Source: Opitutia bacterium (lineage in GTDB: Bacteria > Verrucomicrobiota > Verrucomicrobiia > Opitutales > Opitutaceae). Taken from it: a DNA stretch of 64,000 nucleotides. Positions 26,302-34,405 of the stretch are shown here, piece by piece (the first letter of the stretch is position 1; every line of letters starts with the position of its first letter). Under the pieces are notes generated by a model, which did no database searches, was not told the DNA's origin, and worked only from the letters and a program-made list of their open reading frames with translations. A program made the position numbers and the translations under genes. The stretch is from positions 300,738-364,737 of the forward strand of contig JACPIT010000013.1 of assembly GCA_016187945.1 (NCBI GenBank). The letters run 5' to 3'.

Positions 26302-27000
26302 CTACGGTGCGATCTGATCCTCGCCGCGCTCACTCGAAATCCTCGGACCTTCGCCCTCCGCAGAGTCCTTCGTAGCGCCGTCCGTAGCTTCCTCCGTAGC
26401 CTCCTCGGTAGCGGAAACCGTAAGGTTTTCGCCGCTCCCGCCCGCGCCATCATCGCCGAGCGCCGCGTAGATCCGCCAGAACACGTCCCAGAAATCTTCG
26501 CATCGCGGGTCGAGGTCCGGATAACCGGGAACCACCGCCCCCAGAAACGGATACTGCCGCCACTCCGCGACCAACCCGGCTCGCACCGGATTCTCCCATA
26601 TATAGGCCGCCACCGCCATCACCGCGCCACGTTTCCGCTCCTCCTCGCGCAGCACGTGATCGTAGCCTTGGCGCTGTAGTCTAAAGCCGTGGTGCTTCAG
26701 TTCCGCATTCCACGCCGTCCGCAGCAAACGCGCGCCGAGCGGCTGATTGCTCCGCTCTGCCACTCCCGCCCAAAGGAAGTGCGCATGGTCCGGCATGACG
26801 CAGTAGGCGGGACAAACGATGCCGTAGCGGCCCAACGCGTCGACGAGCACTTCGCGAATTCGGGCGTGACGAAGCGAATCGAGCCAGCCCGTCGCGCGGC
26901 GATCGACCGTCATCGACCAGTGCACCCAAGCCCTGCCGCGATACCACTCGGCCGGAAGACGCGGCAATCGGGCATTCGGGCCGTCGCGACGCTCGCTCAT
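26302..27000 (-). CDS. REP-associated tyrosine transposase (RAYT, Y1/HUH)
   Basis: A 232-residue single-copy transposase-like nuclease of the IS200/IS605 superfamily. The HUH motif is CVMPDHAHFLW (H72, H74) and the catalytic Tyr is likely Y113 in RLQRQGYDHVLREEE; AAYIWENPVRAGLV is the diagnostic RAYT motif. Members bind and process REP palindromes through a GTAG tetranucleotide next to the hairpin. Here the gene is bracketed by family D palindromes on both sides. A further copy lies inside its own reading frame at 26409-26434, encoding GENLTVSATEE, and the last 35 residues are low-complexity (ATEEATEEATDGATKD) from GTAG-rich tandem DNA. The protein therefore appears to have a REP-derived C-terminal tail. 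Confidence 0.92.
   Translation of the reverse strand: MSERRDGPNARLPRLPAEWYRGRAWVHWSMTVDRRATGWLDSLRHARIREVLVDALGRYGIVCPAYCVMPDHAHFLWAGVAERSNQPLGARLLRTAWNAELKHHGFRLQRQGYDHVLREEERKRGAVMAVAAYIWENPVRAGLVAEWRQYPFLGAVVPGYPDLDPRCEDFWDVFWRIYAALGDDGAGGSGENLTVSATEEATEEATDGATKDSAEGEGPRISSERGEDQIAP
26370..26434. repeat. GTAG tandem repeat and family D unit within the RAYT coding end
   Basis: Four GTAG tetranucleotides are spaced at about 12 bases (words of the form CGTAGCTTCCTC, CGTAGCCTCCTC), ending in a full family D unit GTAGCGGAAACCGTAAGGTT at 26409-26434. All lie inside the transposase frame. Confidence 0.85.
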
Positions 27001-27344
27001 AAGCGAGGAGCGACCCCCGTCCGTCGGTCGTGCGCAAGTCTGCGAGCAGGCGGCGAAAGCCTCACGGCTTCCGCTACGATGCGTCGCGCGCTCTGTCGCG
27101 ACCGCACGTCTTCCGTAGCGAAATCGTCAGATTTCGCGCCGTCTCGTAGCGGAAATCGTCAGATTTTCGCCGTTCGAAGTCAGATTCCAGCCGCGCTCGT
27201 CGCTCAGAGCAGCTCGGACCGGATCTTCAGTTTTGCCGCCGGCTCCGGCTCGTCGAGACGGCTCGCCCTACCGACCGTTCGGTTTCCCGCGAATGTTCCC
27301 GTGGAGGCGGGGCGATCAGCTTCGCGCGTTCACGGCGCCGTCGC
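27001..27344. other. REP-rich gap containing a possible dehydrogenase 3' remnant
   Basis: About 344 bases between the RAYT and methyltransferase genes. Family D units lie at 27050-27077, 27115-27135 and 27146-27171. A half family B unit is at 27246-27271. Between them, minus-strand 27208-27245 closely resembles the last codons and stop of the amino-acid dehydrogenase gene at 32277 (shared words GATCC and CTGCTCTGAGCG). I see no intact gene. Confidence 0.6.
27050..27171. repeat. Family D REP cluster upstream of the RAYT gene
   Basis: Three units: a reverse unit ending CCGCTAC (27077), a shortened forward unit GTAGCGAAATCGTCAGATTT (from 27115), and a full forward unit (27146-27171). This mirrors the pair on the other side of the transposase gene, so the gene is enclosed by REPs. 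Confidence 0.88.
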
Positions 27345-27929
27345 TCAGCGCGCTCCACCGTGGCGGCGCAGACTCAATCCGTAATGCCACGGCGGCAGTG
27401 CGAAGCTCGGTCCCGCCAGTTCGAGGAAACCCGTCTCGCCACCCCACGCCGCAATCTGTGCGGGCGTCGGCCGGATCGCGGCCGGTGGGCCGCGCGGCGT
27501 GTCGAGATCGGTGCGCCAGTGGATGACAGCGACGATGCCGCCCGGCCGCACCGCCTCGGCGGCCGCGCGCAACAACGCGACGGGTTCTTCGCCGTGCAGG
27601 ATGTTAAAGAGCAGCACCGCGTCGCACGCACCGGCGGGAACGCCGAAACCCGTCGCAAGCACGTCGCGCGTCGAGGCCAGGACATTCGCGACGCCGGCAG
27701 CGCGCGCTCGTGCGAGCGTCTGCTCGACCATCGCGGGCTCGATGTCCACAGCGTGCACCGTGCCCCGAATCCGCCGTGCCAGCGGAACCGTGAACGTGCC
27801 GTAGCCGCACCCGAGTTCGGCGACGTCGCCGGTCTGCGCTCCGAAGCCGAACGCATCGAGGATCCCCGGCACATCGAGCAGGGTTTCCCAATAATCCTGG
27901 GGCGGCATGCCGCTCTCGCGCAGTTTCAC
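27345..27929 (-). CDS. Class I SAM-dependent methyltransferase
   Basis: A 194-residue methyltransferase. Motif I is DVAELGCGYGTFTVPLAR, the acidic end of strand 2 is VHAVDIEPAMVEQTLAR, motif IV is CDAVLLFNILHGEEP, and the post-motif GGIVAVIHWRTD completes the Rossmann fold. It belongs to the Methyltransf_25/31 type that acts on small molecules; the substrate is unknown. The C-terminus is short and has no extra domain. It is encoded alone between a REP cluster and the two-component operon. The start is the ATG at 27929; an alternative at MPPQDYWETL (residue 8) would also keep the fold intact. Confidence 0.88.
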   Translation of the reverse strand: MKLRESGMPPQDYWETLLDVPGILDAFGFGAQTGDVAELGCGYGTFTVPLARRIRGTVHAVDIEPAMVEQTLARARAAGVANVLASTRDVLATGFGVPAGACDAVLLFNILHGEEPVALLRAAAEAVRPGGIVAVIHWRTDLDTPRGPPAAIRPTPAQIAAWGGETGFLELAGPSFALPPWHYGLSLRRHGGAR

Positions 27930-27984
27930 AGTCGGGAAGTTAGCATTCTGCCGGATTCGCGCACAACCTCTTCCGTCACTAGAG

Positions 27985-28105
27985 CGAATTCAGAAAAAGT
28001 GTAGCCGCGCGCGAGCCCGTGGCGTTCCGAGCGAAGCGGGATTCTGCCAAGCACGGCCCGGGTGAAACCACGTTGTCGCTTCGCTCCAACGCGGCTACGC
28101 TTTTC
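27985..28105. repeat. Long inverted repeat between the methyltransferase and kinase genes
   Basis: AAAAAGTGTAGCCGCG (about 27994-28009) is mirrored by CGCGGCTACGCTTTT (about 28091-28105), with inner words GAGCGAAGCGG and CGCTTCGCTC also complementary. It again has GTAG/CTAC near its ends and may be another member of the REP set. It lies downstream of the kinase stop codon and could also end transcription. Confidence 0.6.
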
Positions 28106-28165
28106 TTGAAGGTGCTCGAACGCTCCGCCAGTGGCGCGTTGGCGCAACTCGCGCGATGCCGGTGC

Positions 28166-29617
28166 TCAACTCGACGCGGTCGGGAAGCGCAGAGTTGCAC
28201 GCGTCCCCCGCCCGGGCGTGCTGGCGATCTCCGCCGTGCCGCGGTGCAGGCGCATGATGGATTGCACGATCGCCAGGCCGAGCCCCGCGCCTTTCGCGGG
28301 ATGATCGCGGGTCTTGTCCACTTGATAGAAACGCTCGAAGACCCGGCCGACGTGCTCCGGCGGGATGCCGGTGCCGGTGTCGGCGACGACGATTTCCACC
28401 TCGCCGGCGACGAAGCTGCGCGCGGCGAGCGCGATCGTGCCGCCGGCCGGCGTGTGCTTGAGCGCGTTGGCGAGCAGGTTGCTGATCGCGCGGCGCACGA
28501 GCATCGAGTCGGCCACGAGTGTCGCTTCGCCTTCGCACGTCACCGTCACCCCTTTTTCGGCGGCGAGCGCATCGTAGAATTCGCGCACGGCTTCCATCTC
28601 GGCGCGCACCTCGAAGTGCCGGCGCTCGACTGCGGCGTTGGCATCGTCGGCCCGCGCGATGAAAAGCAGGCCGTCGATCATGCGTGAGAGTCGCTCGTAT
28701 TCCTCGAGACTCGACGCGAGCGCCTGCTGGTATTCCTCGGGGGTGCGCGCCCGCGCCAGCACGACCTCCGCCTCGCCGCGGAGGTTGTTGATCGGATTGC
28801 GGAGCGCATGCGCCATGTCGCCCGTGAACTGGCTCAGCCGGCGAAAGGAGTCTTCGAGCCGGTCGAGCATGCCGTCGAATTCCTGCGCCAGCAGCGTCAA
28901 CTCCGCGGGCCATTGCGTGGAGGAGAGGCGGGCGGCGAGGCGATTGGCGGTGACCTGATGGGCGGCGTGGGCGATGCGCACGACGGGGCGCAAGCCCGCG
29001 CGCGCGACCCAGGCGCCGATCAACGCGGCAAACACGGAACCGGCGAGGAACGTGATCACGAGGTTGAGGCGGTAGCGCCCGAGCAGCTCAGCGTTGTGCG
29101 AGACGTCGAGCGCCACCTGCACGACACGCAGCGACGGCACGGCCTCACCGGTCGCGGCGCGGGCCGAGGCCATCAGGAACGCCCGACCGTCGCCGGTTTC
29201 GCGCTCCTCCGGTCCCATCTGATCGACGCCGGCTTTCGGCACCGGAAACGCGGCTGCGGGCACGGCCGCGGCCATGCCGGGAGTCTCGACCAGCGTGCGG
29301 CCGTCGCCATCGATCACGCGCAGGAAGTAGACGAGCGACCCGGCCTCGCCGGCTTCGTGCTCGATCTCGTTGCGCAGCAGCTCGGGCGCGTTTCCGTTGT
29401 CGCGCAGCAGCACGCGCAGGACACGCAGCTTGCTGGAGACGAGCGCGCGATCCTGCGCGACGAGGCTGCGGGAGAGTCCGAAATAAAGAAAGGCCGACGA
29501 CACGGCGAGCAGCAGCGCCGTGCAGAGAAAATAGAGCCGCGTGAGCCGGCCGGCGATCGACCACCGGCGCGCGAACGCGGCGCGCCACGCGGCGGCAAAT
29601 GTGCGGTCACGCTTCAT
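28166..29617 (-). CDS. Sensor histidine kinase, CusS-like
   Basis: A 483-residue membrane kinase. TM1 ([20 protein letters not shown]) and TM2 ([20 protein letters not shown]) bracket a periplasmic sensor of about 130 residues. A HAMP domain follows (about 190-245, [19 protein letters not shown]). The dimerisation/phospho-acceptor helix is [20 protein letters not shown] with H270; this H-A-L-R-N-P form matches CusS-type kinases. The ATPase has N box [16 protein letters not shown] and G2 [16 protein letters not shown]. It overlaps the regulator gene by 11 bases. CusS-like sensors usually respond to copper or silver, but the metal-binding residues cannot be confirmed here, and the neighbouring genes encode a cytochrome and barrel rather than a Cus efflux pump. 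Confidence 0.93.
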   Translation of the reverse strand: MKRDRTFAAAWRAAFARRWSIAGRLTRLYFLCTALLLAVSSAFLYFGLSRSLVAQDRALVSSKLRVLRVLLRDNGNAPELLRNEIEHEAGEAGSLVYFLRVIDGDGRTLVETPGMAAAVPAAAFPVPKAGVDQMGPEERETGDGRAFLMASARAATGEAVPSLRVVQVALDVSHNAELLGRYRLNLVITFLAGSVFAALIGAWVARAGLRPVVRIAHAAHQVTANRLAARLSSTQWPAELTLLAQEFDGMLDRLEDSFRRLSQFTGDMAHALRNPINNLRGEAEVVLARARTPEEYQQALASSLEEYERLSRMIDGLLFIARADDANAAVERRHFEVRAEMEAVREFYDALAAEKGVTVTCEGEATLVADSMLVRRAISNLLANALKHTPAGGTIALAARSFVAGEVEIVVADTGTGIPPEHVGRVFERFYQVDKTRDHPAKGAGLGLAIVQSIMRLHRGTAEIASTPGRGTRATLRFPTASS

Positions 29618-30278
29618 CGATCACGTAGCCGACGCCGCGCACGGTGCGGATGAGTTTTTGCGGGAACGGGTCGTCGACCTTCGCACGGAGGCGGCGCACC
29701 GCGACATCGACGACGTTGGTGTCGCTGTCGAAATGCATTTCCCAGACGAGTTCGGAGATCAGCGTGCGCGAGAGCACTTCGCCGCGGCGCCGCACGAGCA
29801 GGGAGAGCAACGCAAATTCCTTCGGCGTCAGGTCGAGTCGCTGGCCGGCGCGTTCGGCGCGGTGGCGCACGAGATCGAGCTGCAAATCCGCGATCGCCGC
29901 CGTCTCCGCCTGGCGGGTCGGCCCGCGGCGCAGGATCGAGCGCGTGCGCGCGAGCAGTTCGGAAAACGCGAACGGCTTGACCAGGTAATCGTCGGCGCCG
30001 AGGTCGAGCCCCTTCACGCGCTCCTCGATTTTGTCGCTGGCCGTGAGGATCAATACCGGCACCTGCCGGCCGGCGCGGCGGAGCGATTGGAGGATCGACC
30101 AGCCGTCGCGACCGGGAAGCTGGATGTCGAGGATGACGAGGTCGTAGGCCTCCGTCATCGCGAGGTGGAGTCCGTCCTCGCCGTGATGCACGACATCGAC
30201 CACGTGGCCGCTTTCCGACAGGCCTTTCTTCAGGTAGTCGGAGGTTTTTCGCTCATCTTCCACCACCAGGATTCGCAT
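29607..30278 (-). CDS. OmpR/CusR-family response regulator
   Basis: A 223-residue regulator. REC: acidic pair in [16 protein letters not shown], phospho-acceptor D51 in [17 protein letters not shown] in LILTASD, K in [16 protein letters not shown]. The winged-helix trans_reg_C domain has [20 protein letters not shown] and the recognition helix region [14 protein letters not shown] followed by [12 protein letters not shown]. The ATG at 30278 is chosen; an ATG four codons earlier (30290) is possible. The longer frame to 30779 was rejected because it crosses the terminator and the next gene. The heavy-metal-response subfamily signature ([14 protein letters not shown]) matches CusR/CopR. Confidence 0.94.
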   Translation of the reverse strand: MRILVVEDERKTSDYLKKGLSESGHVVDVVHHGEDGLHLAMTEAYDLVILDIQLPGRDGWSILQSLRRAGRQVPVLILTASDKIEERVKGLDLGADDYLVKPFAFSELLARTRSILRRGPTRQAETAAIADLQLDLVRHRAERAGQRLDLTPKEFALLSLLVRRRGEVLSRTLISELVWEMHFDSDTNVVDVAVRRLRAKVDDPFPQKLIRTVRGVGYVIDEA

Positions 30279-30367
30279 CGTCGCTGGCATAGGGCGGGAG
30301 TTTTTGTGGGACGAGGATTTGCGGCGAAAACCGCCAAGGACGCGCAGGTTTCGCCAAAGGCTGCGTG

Positions 30368-30403
30368 AAAAAAAGCCAGCGCGGCGAGCACCACCGCGCT
30401 GGC
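30368..30403 (-). terminator. Rho-independent terminator of the heme-barrel gene
   Basis: A perfect 10-bp stem (GCCAGCGCGG with CCGCGCTGGC, loop nine bases) followed on the minus strand by seven T. It lies 27 bases after the stop codon at 30431 and separates that operon from the two-component pair. Confidence 0.92.
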
Positions 30404-30430
30404 GATTGCAAACACACCAAGTGAGCTGCT

Positions 30431-31708
30431 TCAGAATGCCCAGGTGACCTGGGCAAAGAGCTTGTTGTCGGCGAACTTCGTCGTGCCGGCCGTGCTGATG
30501 CTGCCGCCCGAATACGAGACCTTGTTGGTGTATTCGAGGTTCACGCGCACCGCCGAGTTTTGCGTCTGGAAGGCGAACAGGTTGAGGCCGAGCGTGACCA
30601 TCTTGATCTCGTTCGTGCCGATGTCGGTGTTCGGATCGAGGTAGTCGTAGCGGAGCGACACGCCGACGCTGTCGGTGAAGTTGTAGTCGAGCAGGCCGTA
30701 GTAGCCGCGGTTCGTCGCTTTCGCGAGCGAGGCGTTGTAGGTCTCCTCGCCCATGATGTAGACGCCCACCAGGCGCCACTTCTCGCGAATGAAGCGGCCC
30801 ATGAGCGCGGTGCGGTGGAAGTCGTCCTTGTAGAGCAACGCGGTCGAGTAGTCCTGCTTGGTCGTGTAGTTCGAGAACTGGCCGTTGTAGTGGAATATGC
30901 CGACGCCGGACTCGTGCTCGTCGAAGTTATAGAGGGCGGAGACGTAGAGATCCTTGTGCGAATCGGCGTCGATGGAGTTCGTCGTCGAGGTGTCGGAGCC
31001 GTTCACGATGCCGGCGGCGATCTCGTAGTGCTTGCCGACGAGCGTCGCGTCCATGCCCTGCTGGCGGCTGAAGAGACGATAGGTGTTGGAGCTGCCGGCG
31101 AGCGCTTCGTTGAGCGGCACGGCGCGTTGCTCGATCGAACGGGCGCCGACACCGAAGACGTGGACGATGGCCGGAAGGATTTCGCCGGCGCGGACGGCGA
31201 CGAACGTGCCGCTGGCTTCGTCGATCGGGTGGTTGTATTGGATGAATGCCTCGGCGAGCTTCTTGCGCGCGCCGTCGCCTTGGGAGACATTGGCGCCGGA
31301 CGTCGAACCGGTGTTTTCGCTGAGGTAGAGTTCGGTGAAATACGAGAAGCGATCGGCGATGGCACCGCCGGTGTAGAGCGAGAACGAGTGCTGCTCGAAC
31401 TGCGTCTTCGGCTTCTGGGTGTTGGCGTTGCCGGTGCGGGCGCCGTCGAGGTCGTCGTAATATGCGCGGCCCTTCCACACGAGGCTGAGGAAATGGTCCC
31501 ACTTGAGGTCTTCGCTCACCTTGAGCGGCTCGGCCCGGTGGCCGTTCTTCAGAAATTCCAGACCGGTGGTGTTGAGTTGCCAGGTCGGGGTGGCGTGGCA
31601 GGCGTTGCACGACGTGCCCGCTTGGCGGGACCACGCCGGAATGGCAAAGGTCGTCGCCGGCGCGAGAAGCGCGAGCGCGAGCAATGCGAGGGAGGTATTC
31701 GTCTTCAT
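30431..31708 (-). CDS. Outer-membrane porin-like barrel with an N-terminal c-type heme motif
   Basis: A 425-residue exported protein. After the signal peptide (cleavage near TTFAIP) comes a single CXXCH heme-attachment site, [10 protein letters not shown] (C34, C37, H38). The rest is rich in alternating aromatic strands ([51 protein letters not shown]) and ends in LFAQVTWAF, with a terminal Phe, as for an outer-membrane barrel. The heme would sit at the periplasmic face or in the plug region. I infer a role in electron transfer across or at the outer membrane, or as a redox-active porin, with the small cytochrome encoded just upstream. The family has no common name; it differs from decaheme MtrC systems in having one heme. 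Operon with the cytochrome (gap 21 bases). Confidence 0.82.
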   Translation of the reverse strand: MKTNTSLALLALALLAPATTFAIPAWSRQAGTSCNACHATPTWQLNTTGLEFLKNGHRAEPLKVSEDLKWDHFLSLVWKGRAYYDDLDGARTGNANTQKPKTQFEQHSFSLYTGGAIADRFSYFTELYLSENTGSTSGANVSQGDGARKKLAEAFIQYNHPIDEASGTFVAVRAGEILPAIVHVFGVGARSIEQRAVPLNEALAGSSNTYRLFSRQQGMDATLVGKHYEIAAGIVNGSDTSTTNSIDADSHKDLYVSALYNFDEHESGVGIFHYNGQFSNYTTKQDYSTALLYKDDFHRTALMGRFIREKWRLVGVYIMGEETYNASLAKATNRGYYGLLDYNFTDSVGVSLRYDYLDPNTDIGTNEIKMVTLGLNLFAFQTQNSAVRVNLEYTNKVSYSGGSISTAGTTKFADNKLFAQVTWAF

Positions 31709-31729
31709 GGTTGTTCTTCGGTTGGGGAG

Positions 31730-32011
31730 TTATTTGCCGTGGTTCGGGAAATCCTTGAGCCAGGACAGATCGATGTCCTTGGCTCCCTTGGCGGCCTTCT
31801 GGTCGAGCAGCCACTGGCCGCGTTCGGTGAGCGGTTTGCCGTGGTCGTCCTTCTTGGGCTTCTCGTCGACGTGGCAGGCCGTGCACGCCTTGATGGCGGC
31901 GTCGTATTTCTGGGCTTTCTTGTTCCAAGCGAGCTTGGCTTGGACGGGAACGGCGAGCGCGGTGAGGAGCGCCAGCGCCGCGGCGAACGGGCCGAGGTGT
32001 CGGGGTTTCAT
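31730..32011 (-). CDS. Small secreted c-type cytochrome-like protein
   Basis: A 93-residue protein with a signal peptide (cleavage after VPVQA) and a single heme site IKACTACHVDEKPKKDDHG (C43, C46, H47). The rest is Lys/Asp-rich and ends LSWLKDFPNHGK. It is shorter than typical cytochrome c domains (about 80-100 mature residues) and has no clear methionine ligand, so His-His or His-Lys ligation is possible (inference). The start at 32011 is fixed by the signal peptide; the open frame reaches 32146 but the extension is Arg-rich and without features. It is the first gene of the cytochrome-barrel operon. Confidence 0.8.
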   Translation of the reverse strand: MKPRHLGPFAAALALLTALAVPVQAKLAWNKKAQKYDAAIKACTACHVDEKPKKDDHGKPLTERGQWLLDQKAAKGAKDIDLSWLKDFPNHGK

Positions 32012-32205
32012 GGCGGGGCGGGTTCGGGTGAACGGGAGCGCTCCCGCCTCGGCGCGCGGCGAGCGAGGCCCGCGCGGCGCGATCGACGAGAGACGGTTCC
32101 CGGATTTCATGCGGCGAGTATGCCGCGCCGCGCCCGACAGAATCATGACGCGCGGATTACGTTTTCGTCATCCGGGGCGGGAGCGCACCGCGCGCGCCCG
32201 ACCGG

Positions 32206-32237
32206 AAAACGAAAAGGCCCGCGCCGAGACGCGGGCC
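32206..32237 (-). terminator. Rho-independent terminator of the amino-acid dehydrogenase gene
   Basis: An 8-bp stem (GGCCCGCG/CGCGGGCC, loop six bases) followed on the minus strand by TTTTCGTTTT. It lies about 40 bases after the stop codon at 32277. Confidence 0.88.
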
Positions 32238-32276
32238 GGAAGAGCGGAAACTACAGCGCGTCGCAACGCGCCGCGC

Positions 32277-33575
32277 TCAGAGCAGTTCGGGCAGGATCTT
32301 CAGCTTGCCGTCGGCGCCGACACGCAGGCGGTCGCGCGCCATCTCGTGCGCGATCTCGCGCCACGTGATGTCCTTCGCGCGGTGCGAGGCGCGGCGGGCG
32401 AACATCTCGTCGATGTTTTCCGTGATGATGCGCGTGACGACTTTCTCGATGAACGCGCGGCCCGTGCCGTCCTCGGCCATGACGCGCGCGCGGAAATCGG
32501 CGTCGACGTCGGCCTTCGCCTCGATGAACGCCGCGGTGACGCCGCCGGAGTTCACGATGAAGTCCGTCAGGCACACGATGCCGCGACGGTGTTGCAGGAA
32601 GTATTCGCTGACGAGGTCGGCCGGATTGTTCGCGCCCTGGAGCACGATGCGCGTGTGGATGTGCGGCGCGTTTTCCGGGTGGATCGCGTGCGGACGCGCG
32701 GCGGGCACGAGGATCGTGCACGGCATTTCCATCAGGCGGTCGAGATGCTCGCCGTCGAAGCGGTGCTTCACGGAACCGTTGTAGGCGGCGAGGCCGTCCT
32801 TCGTTTTGCGGAGCGCGAGCAGTTGCGCGACGTCGAGGCCCGCGGGGTTATAGAGGCCGGCGTTGATATCCGAAGCGCCGACGATGCGCGCGCCGAGCGC
32901 GGCGAGTTTCTCGGCGATGGGTGCACCGACGTTGCCGAAGCCCTGCACGACGACGCTCGAGTCCTTGATGCGGAAATCCGGGATGTGTTTCTCCGACGCG
33001 ACCGCCGCCGCGAAGAGCCCGTGCGCGGTGATCGCCCATTCGTCGAGCGGGAAGCCGCCTTTCGCGGGCGGCCGGCCGACGCCGCCGCGACCGTGGTTGG
33101 CCGCGCCGTTTTTCTCGGCGAACACTTCGTAGATCGTCTGCATGTCCGTCTCGTTCGTGCCCATGTCGGGGCCGGGAATGTATTCCGGGATGCCCCACAG
33201 CGCCTCGGCGAGCATCGCGATCAGCGCTCTCTTTTCCTCGGGTTTGTCGGCGAAATAGCGCGGCTCGACGCGCAGGCCGCTCTTCGCGCCGCCGAGTGGC
33301 AGCATCGCGGCGGCGCTCTTCATCGTCATCGCGGCGGCGAGGCCGTAGACTTCGTCCACGCTCACGTCGGGCGCGAGGCGCACGCCGCCGAGGCCGCGGC
33401 CGCGCACGAGATTGTCCACCGCCACGAAACCCCACGTCGCGTCGTTCGCGGGATCGTGGATGCGGTAGATGCACTCGGGCCCGAACTCGTTGCGGGCGAT
33501 TTTGAATCGTTGTTCGATCGCTTCGCCCTTCACGGCCTCGGCGACGAGGCGGCTGGGCAGGGTGAAATTTTGCAT
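32277..33575 (-). CDS. Glu/Leu/Phe/Val dehydrogenase (NAD(P)-dependent)
   Basis: A 432-residue enzyme of the amino-acid dehydrogenase family that reversibly deaminates glutamate or a branched/aromatic amino acid. The N-terminal domain has the catalytic-lysine segment MLPLGGAKSGLRVEP, preceded by LGGVRLAPDVSVDEVYGLAA; EYIPGPDMGTNETDMQ holds the second conserved set. The C-terminal Rossmann domain starts VVVQGFGNVGAPIAEKLAALG, with VLQGANNPAD closing the cofactor site. The length fits bacterial GDH (about 410-450). Specificity is not certain: the glutamate-binding Lys/Ser pair cannot be verified by eye. Monocistronic, divergent from the FKBP gene. Confidence 0.93.
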   Translation of the reverse strand: MQNFTLPSRLVAEAVKGEAIEQRFKIARNEFGPECIYRIHDPANDATWGFVAVDNLVRGRGLGGVRLAPDVSVDEVYGLAAAMTMKSAAAMLPLGGAKSGLRVEPRYFADKPEEKRALIAMLAEALWGIPEYIPGPDMGTNETDMQTIYEVFAEKNGAANHGRGGVGRPPAKGGFPLDEWAITAHGLFAAAVASEKHIPDFRIKDSSVVVQGFGNVGAPIAEKLAALGARIVGASDINAGLYNPAGLDVAQLLALRKTKDGLAAYNGSVKHRFDGEHLDRLMEMPCTILVPAARPHAIHPENAPHIHTRIVLQGANNPADLVSEYFLQHRRGIVCLTDFIVNSGGVTAAFIEAKADVDADFRARVMAEDGTGRAFIEKVVTRIITENIDEMFARRASHRAKDITWREIAHEMARDRLRVGADGKLKILPELL

Positions 33576-33737
33576 GGTCGGATTTTTCGACGACGGAACG
33601 CCAACCCAAGGGGAAAACCCGTGCGACGCTCAACCATGAGGCGGCCAAACCGTGCAATTATCGCGGCGAATAATCGGCAATTGGCTCTTTCTTCCCATTG
33701 CGAATCGGTGCACCGTCGCGGCCGGTCTCCTTTTTTC

Positions 33738-34259
33738 ATGCGCAAATTCGGCATCCTCCTCATCCTCGGCGCCGTGCTCGCGTTCATCGCGTTCCAGGCG
33801 CGCAGCGGCATTTTCCGGCGCGCCAATCCCGGCAAGCCCGCCAATAAATACGTCCGCGAGCAGCAGGAGGCGCAGGAGCTCGCGCCCGAGGATCTCGCCG
33901 TCATCCGGCAGAAATACGCCGACGCGACCGTCACGCCTTCCGGCTTGCGCTACCTCGTGCGCCGCGAGGGCGCGGGCTCGCCGCCGTCGTTCGGCGCGGA
34001 GGTCGTCGCGCATTATCGCGGCACACTGATCGGCGGCGTGAAATTCGACAGCAGCTACGAGCGCGGCGAGCCGTTCGCCTTCCGCGTCGGCACGGGCGCG
34101 GTGATCAAAGGCTGGGACGAGGCTTTCGCGCAGATGAAAAAAGGCGAGCAGCGCACGCTCATCGTTCCGTGGTGGCTCGGCTACGGCGTGCAGGGCAAAG
34201 GCCCGATCCCGCCGCGCGCCACGCTGGTGTTCGAGGTCGAGGTGGTCGACATCCGCTAG
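33738..34259 (+). CDS. FKBP-type peptidyl-prolyl isomerase, membrane-anchored or secreted
   Basis: A 173-residue foldase. The N-terminus MRKFGILLILGAVLAFIAFQ is a signal anchor. A linker (about 25-70) leads to an FKBP domain: SGLRYLVRREGAGSPPSFGA, VVAHYRGTLIGGVKFDSSYE, FAFRVGTGAVIKGWDEAFAQ and MKKGEQRTLIVPWWLGYG, ending ATLVFEVEVVDIR. The active-site Tyr, Phe, Asp and Trp positions are all present. It probably assists periplasmic folding. The ATG at 33738 is taken because it begins the membrane segment; the open frame is much longer upstream but is antisense to the dehydrogenase. Followed by a family D palindrome pair. Confidence 0.92.
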   Translation: MRKFGILLILGAVLAFIAFQARSGIFRRANPGKPANKYVREQQEAQELAPEDLAVIRQKYADATVTPSGLRYLVRREGAGSPPSFGAEVVAHYRGTLIGGVKFDSSYERGEPFAFRVGTGAVIKGWDEAFAQMKKGEQRTLIVPWWLGYGVQGKGPIPPRATLVFEVEVVDIR

Positions 34260-34277
34260 CCCGGCGCGGCTGACGCC

Positions 34278-34336
34278 GTAGCGGAAGCCGTGAGGCGTTC
34301 GCCGAGACCGCGCGAAATCCGAACGGATTCCGCTAC
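34278..34336. repeat. Family D REP pair
   Basis: GTAGCGGAAGCCGTGAGGCG at the left and GCGAAATCCGAACGGATTCC ending CGCTAC at the right. It lies between the co-oriented FKBP and hybrid kinase genes. Confidence 0.88.
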
Positions 34337-34405
34337 CGTGCGCGCCACGCACCCGCGCCGGGATTTTAGCTCGCCGCACTGCACCGGCCACGCCCAACTG
34401 TCGGC

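Noticed and set aside
29607..30779. An extended response-regulator frame up to 30779
   Set aside because: It runs through a strong terminator and into the 3' end of the heme-barrel gene; the REC domain starts at 30278.
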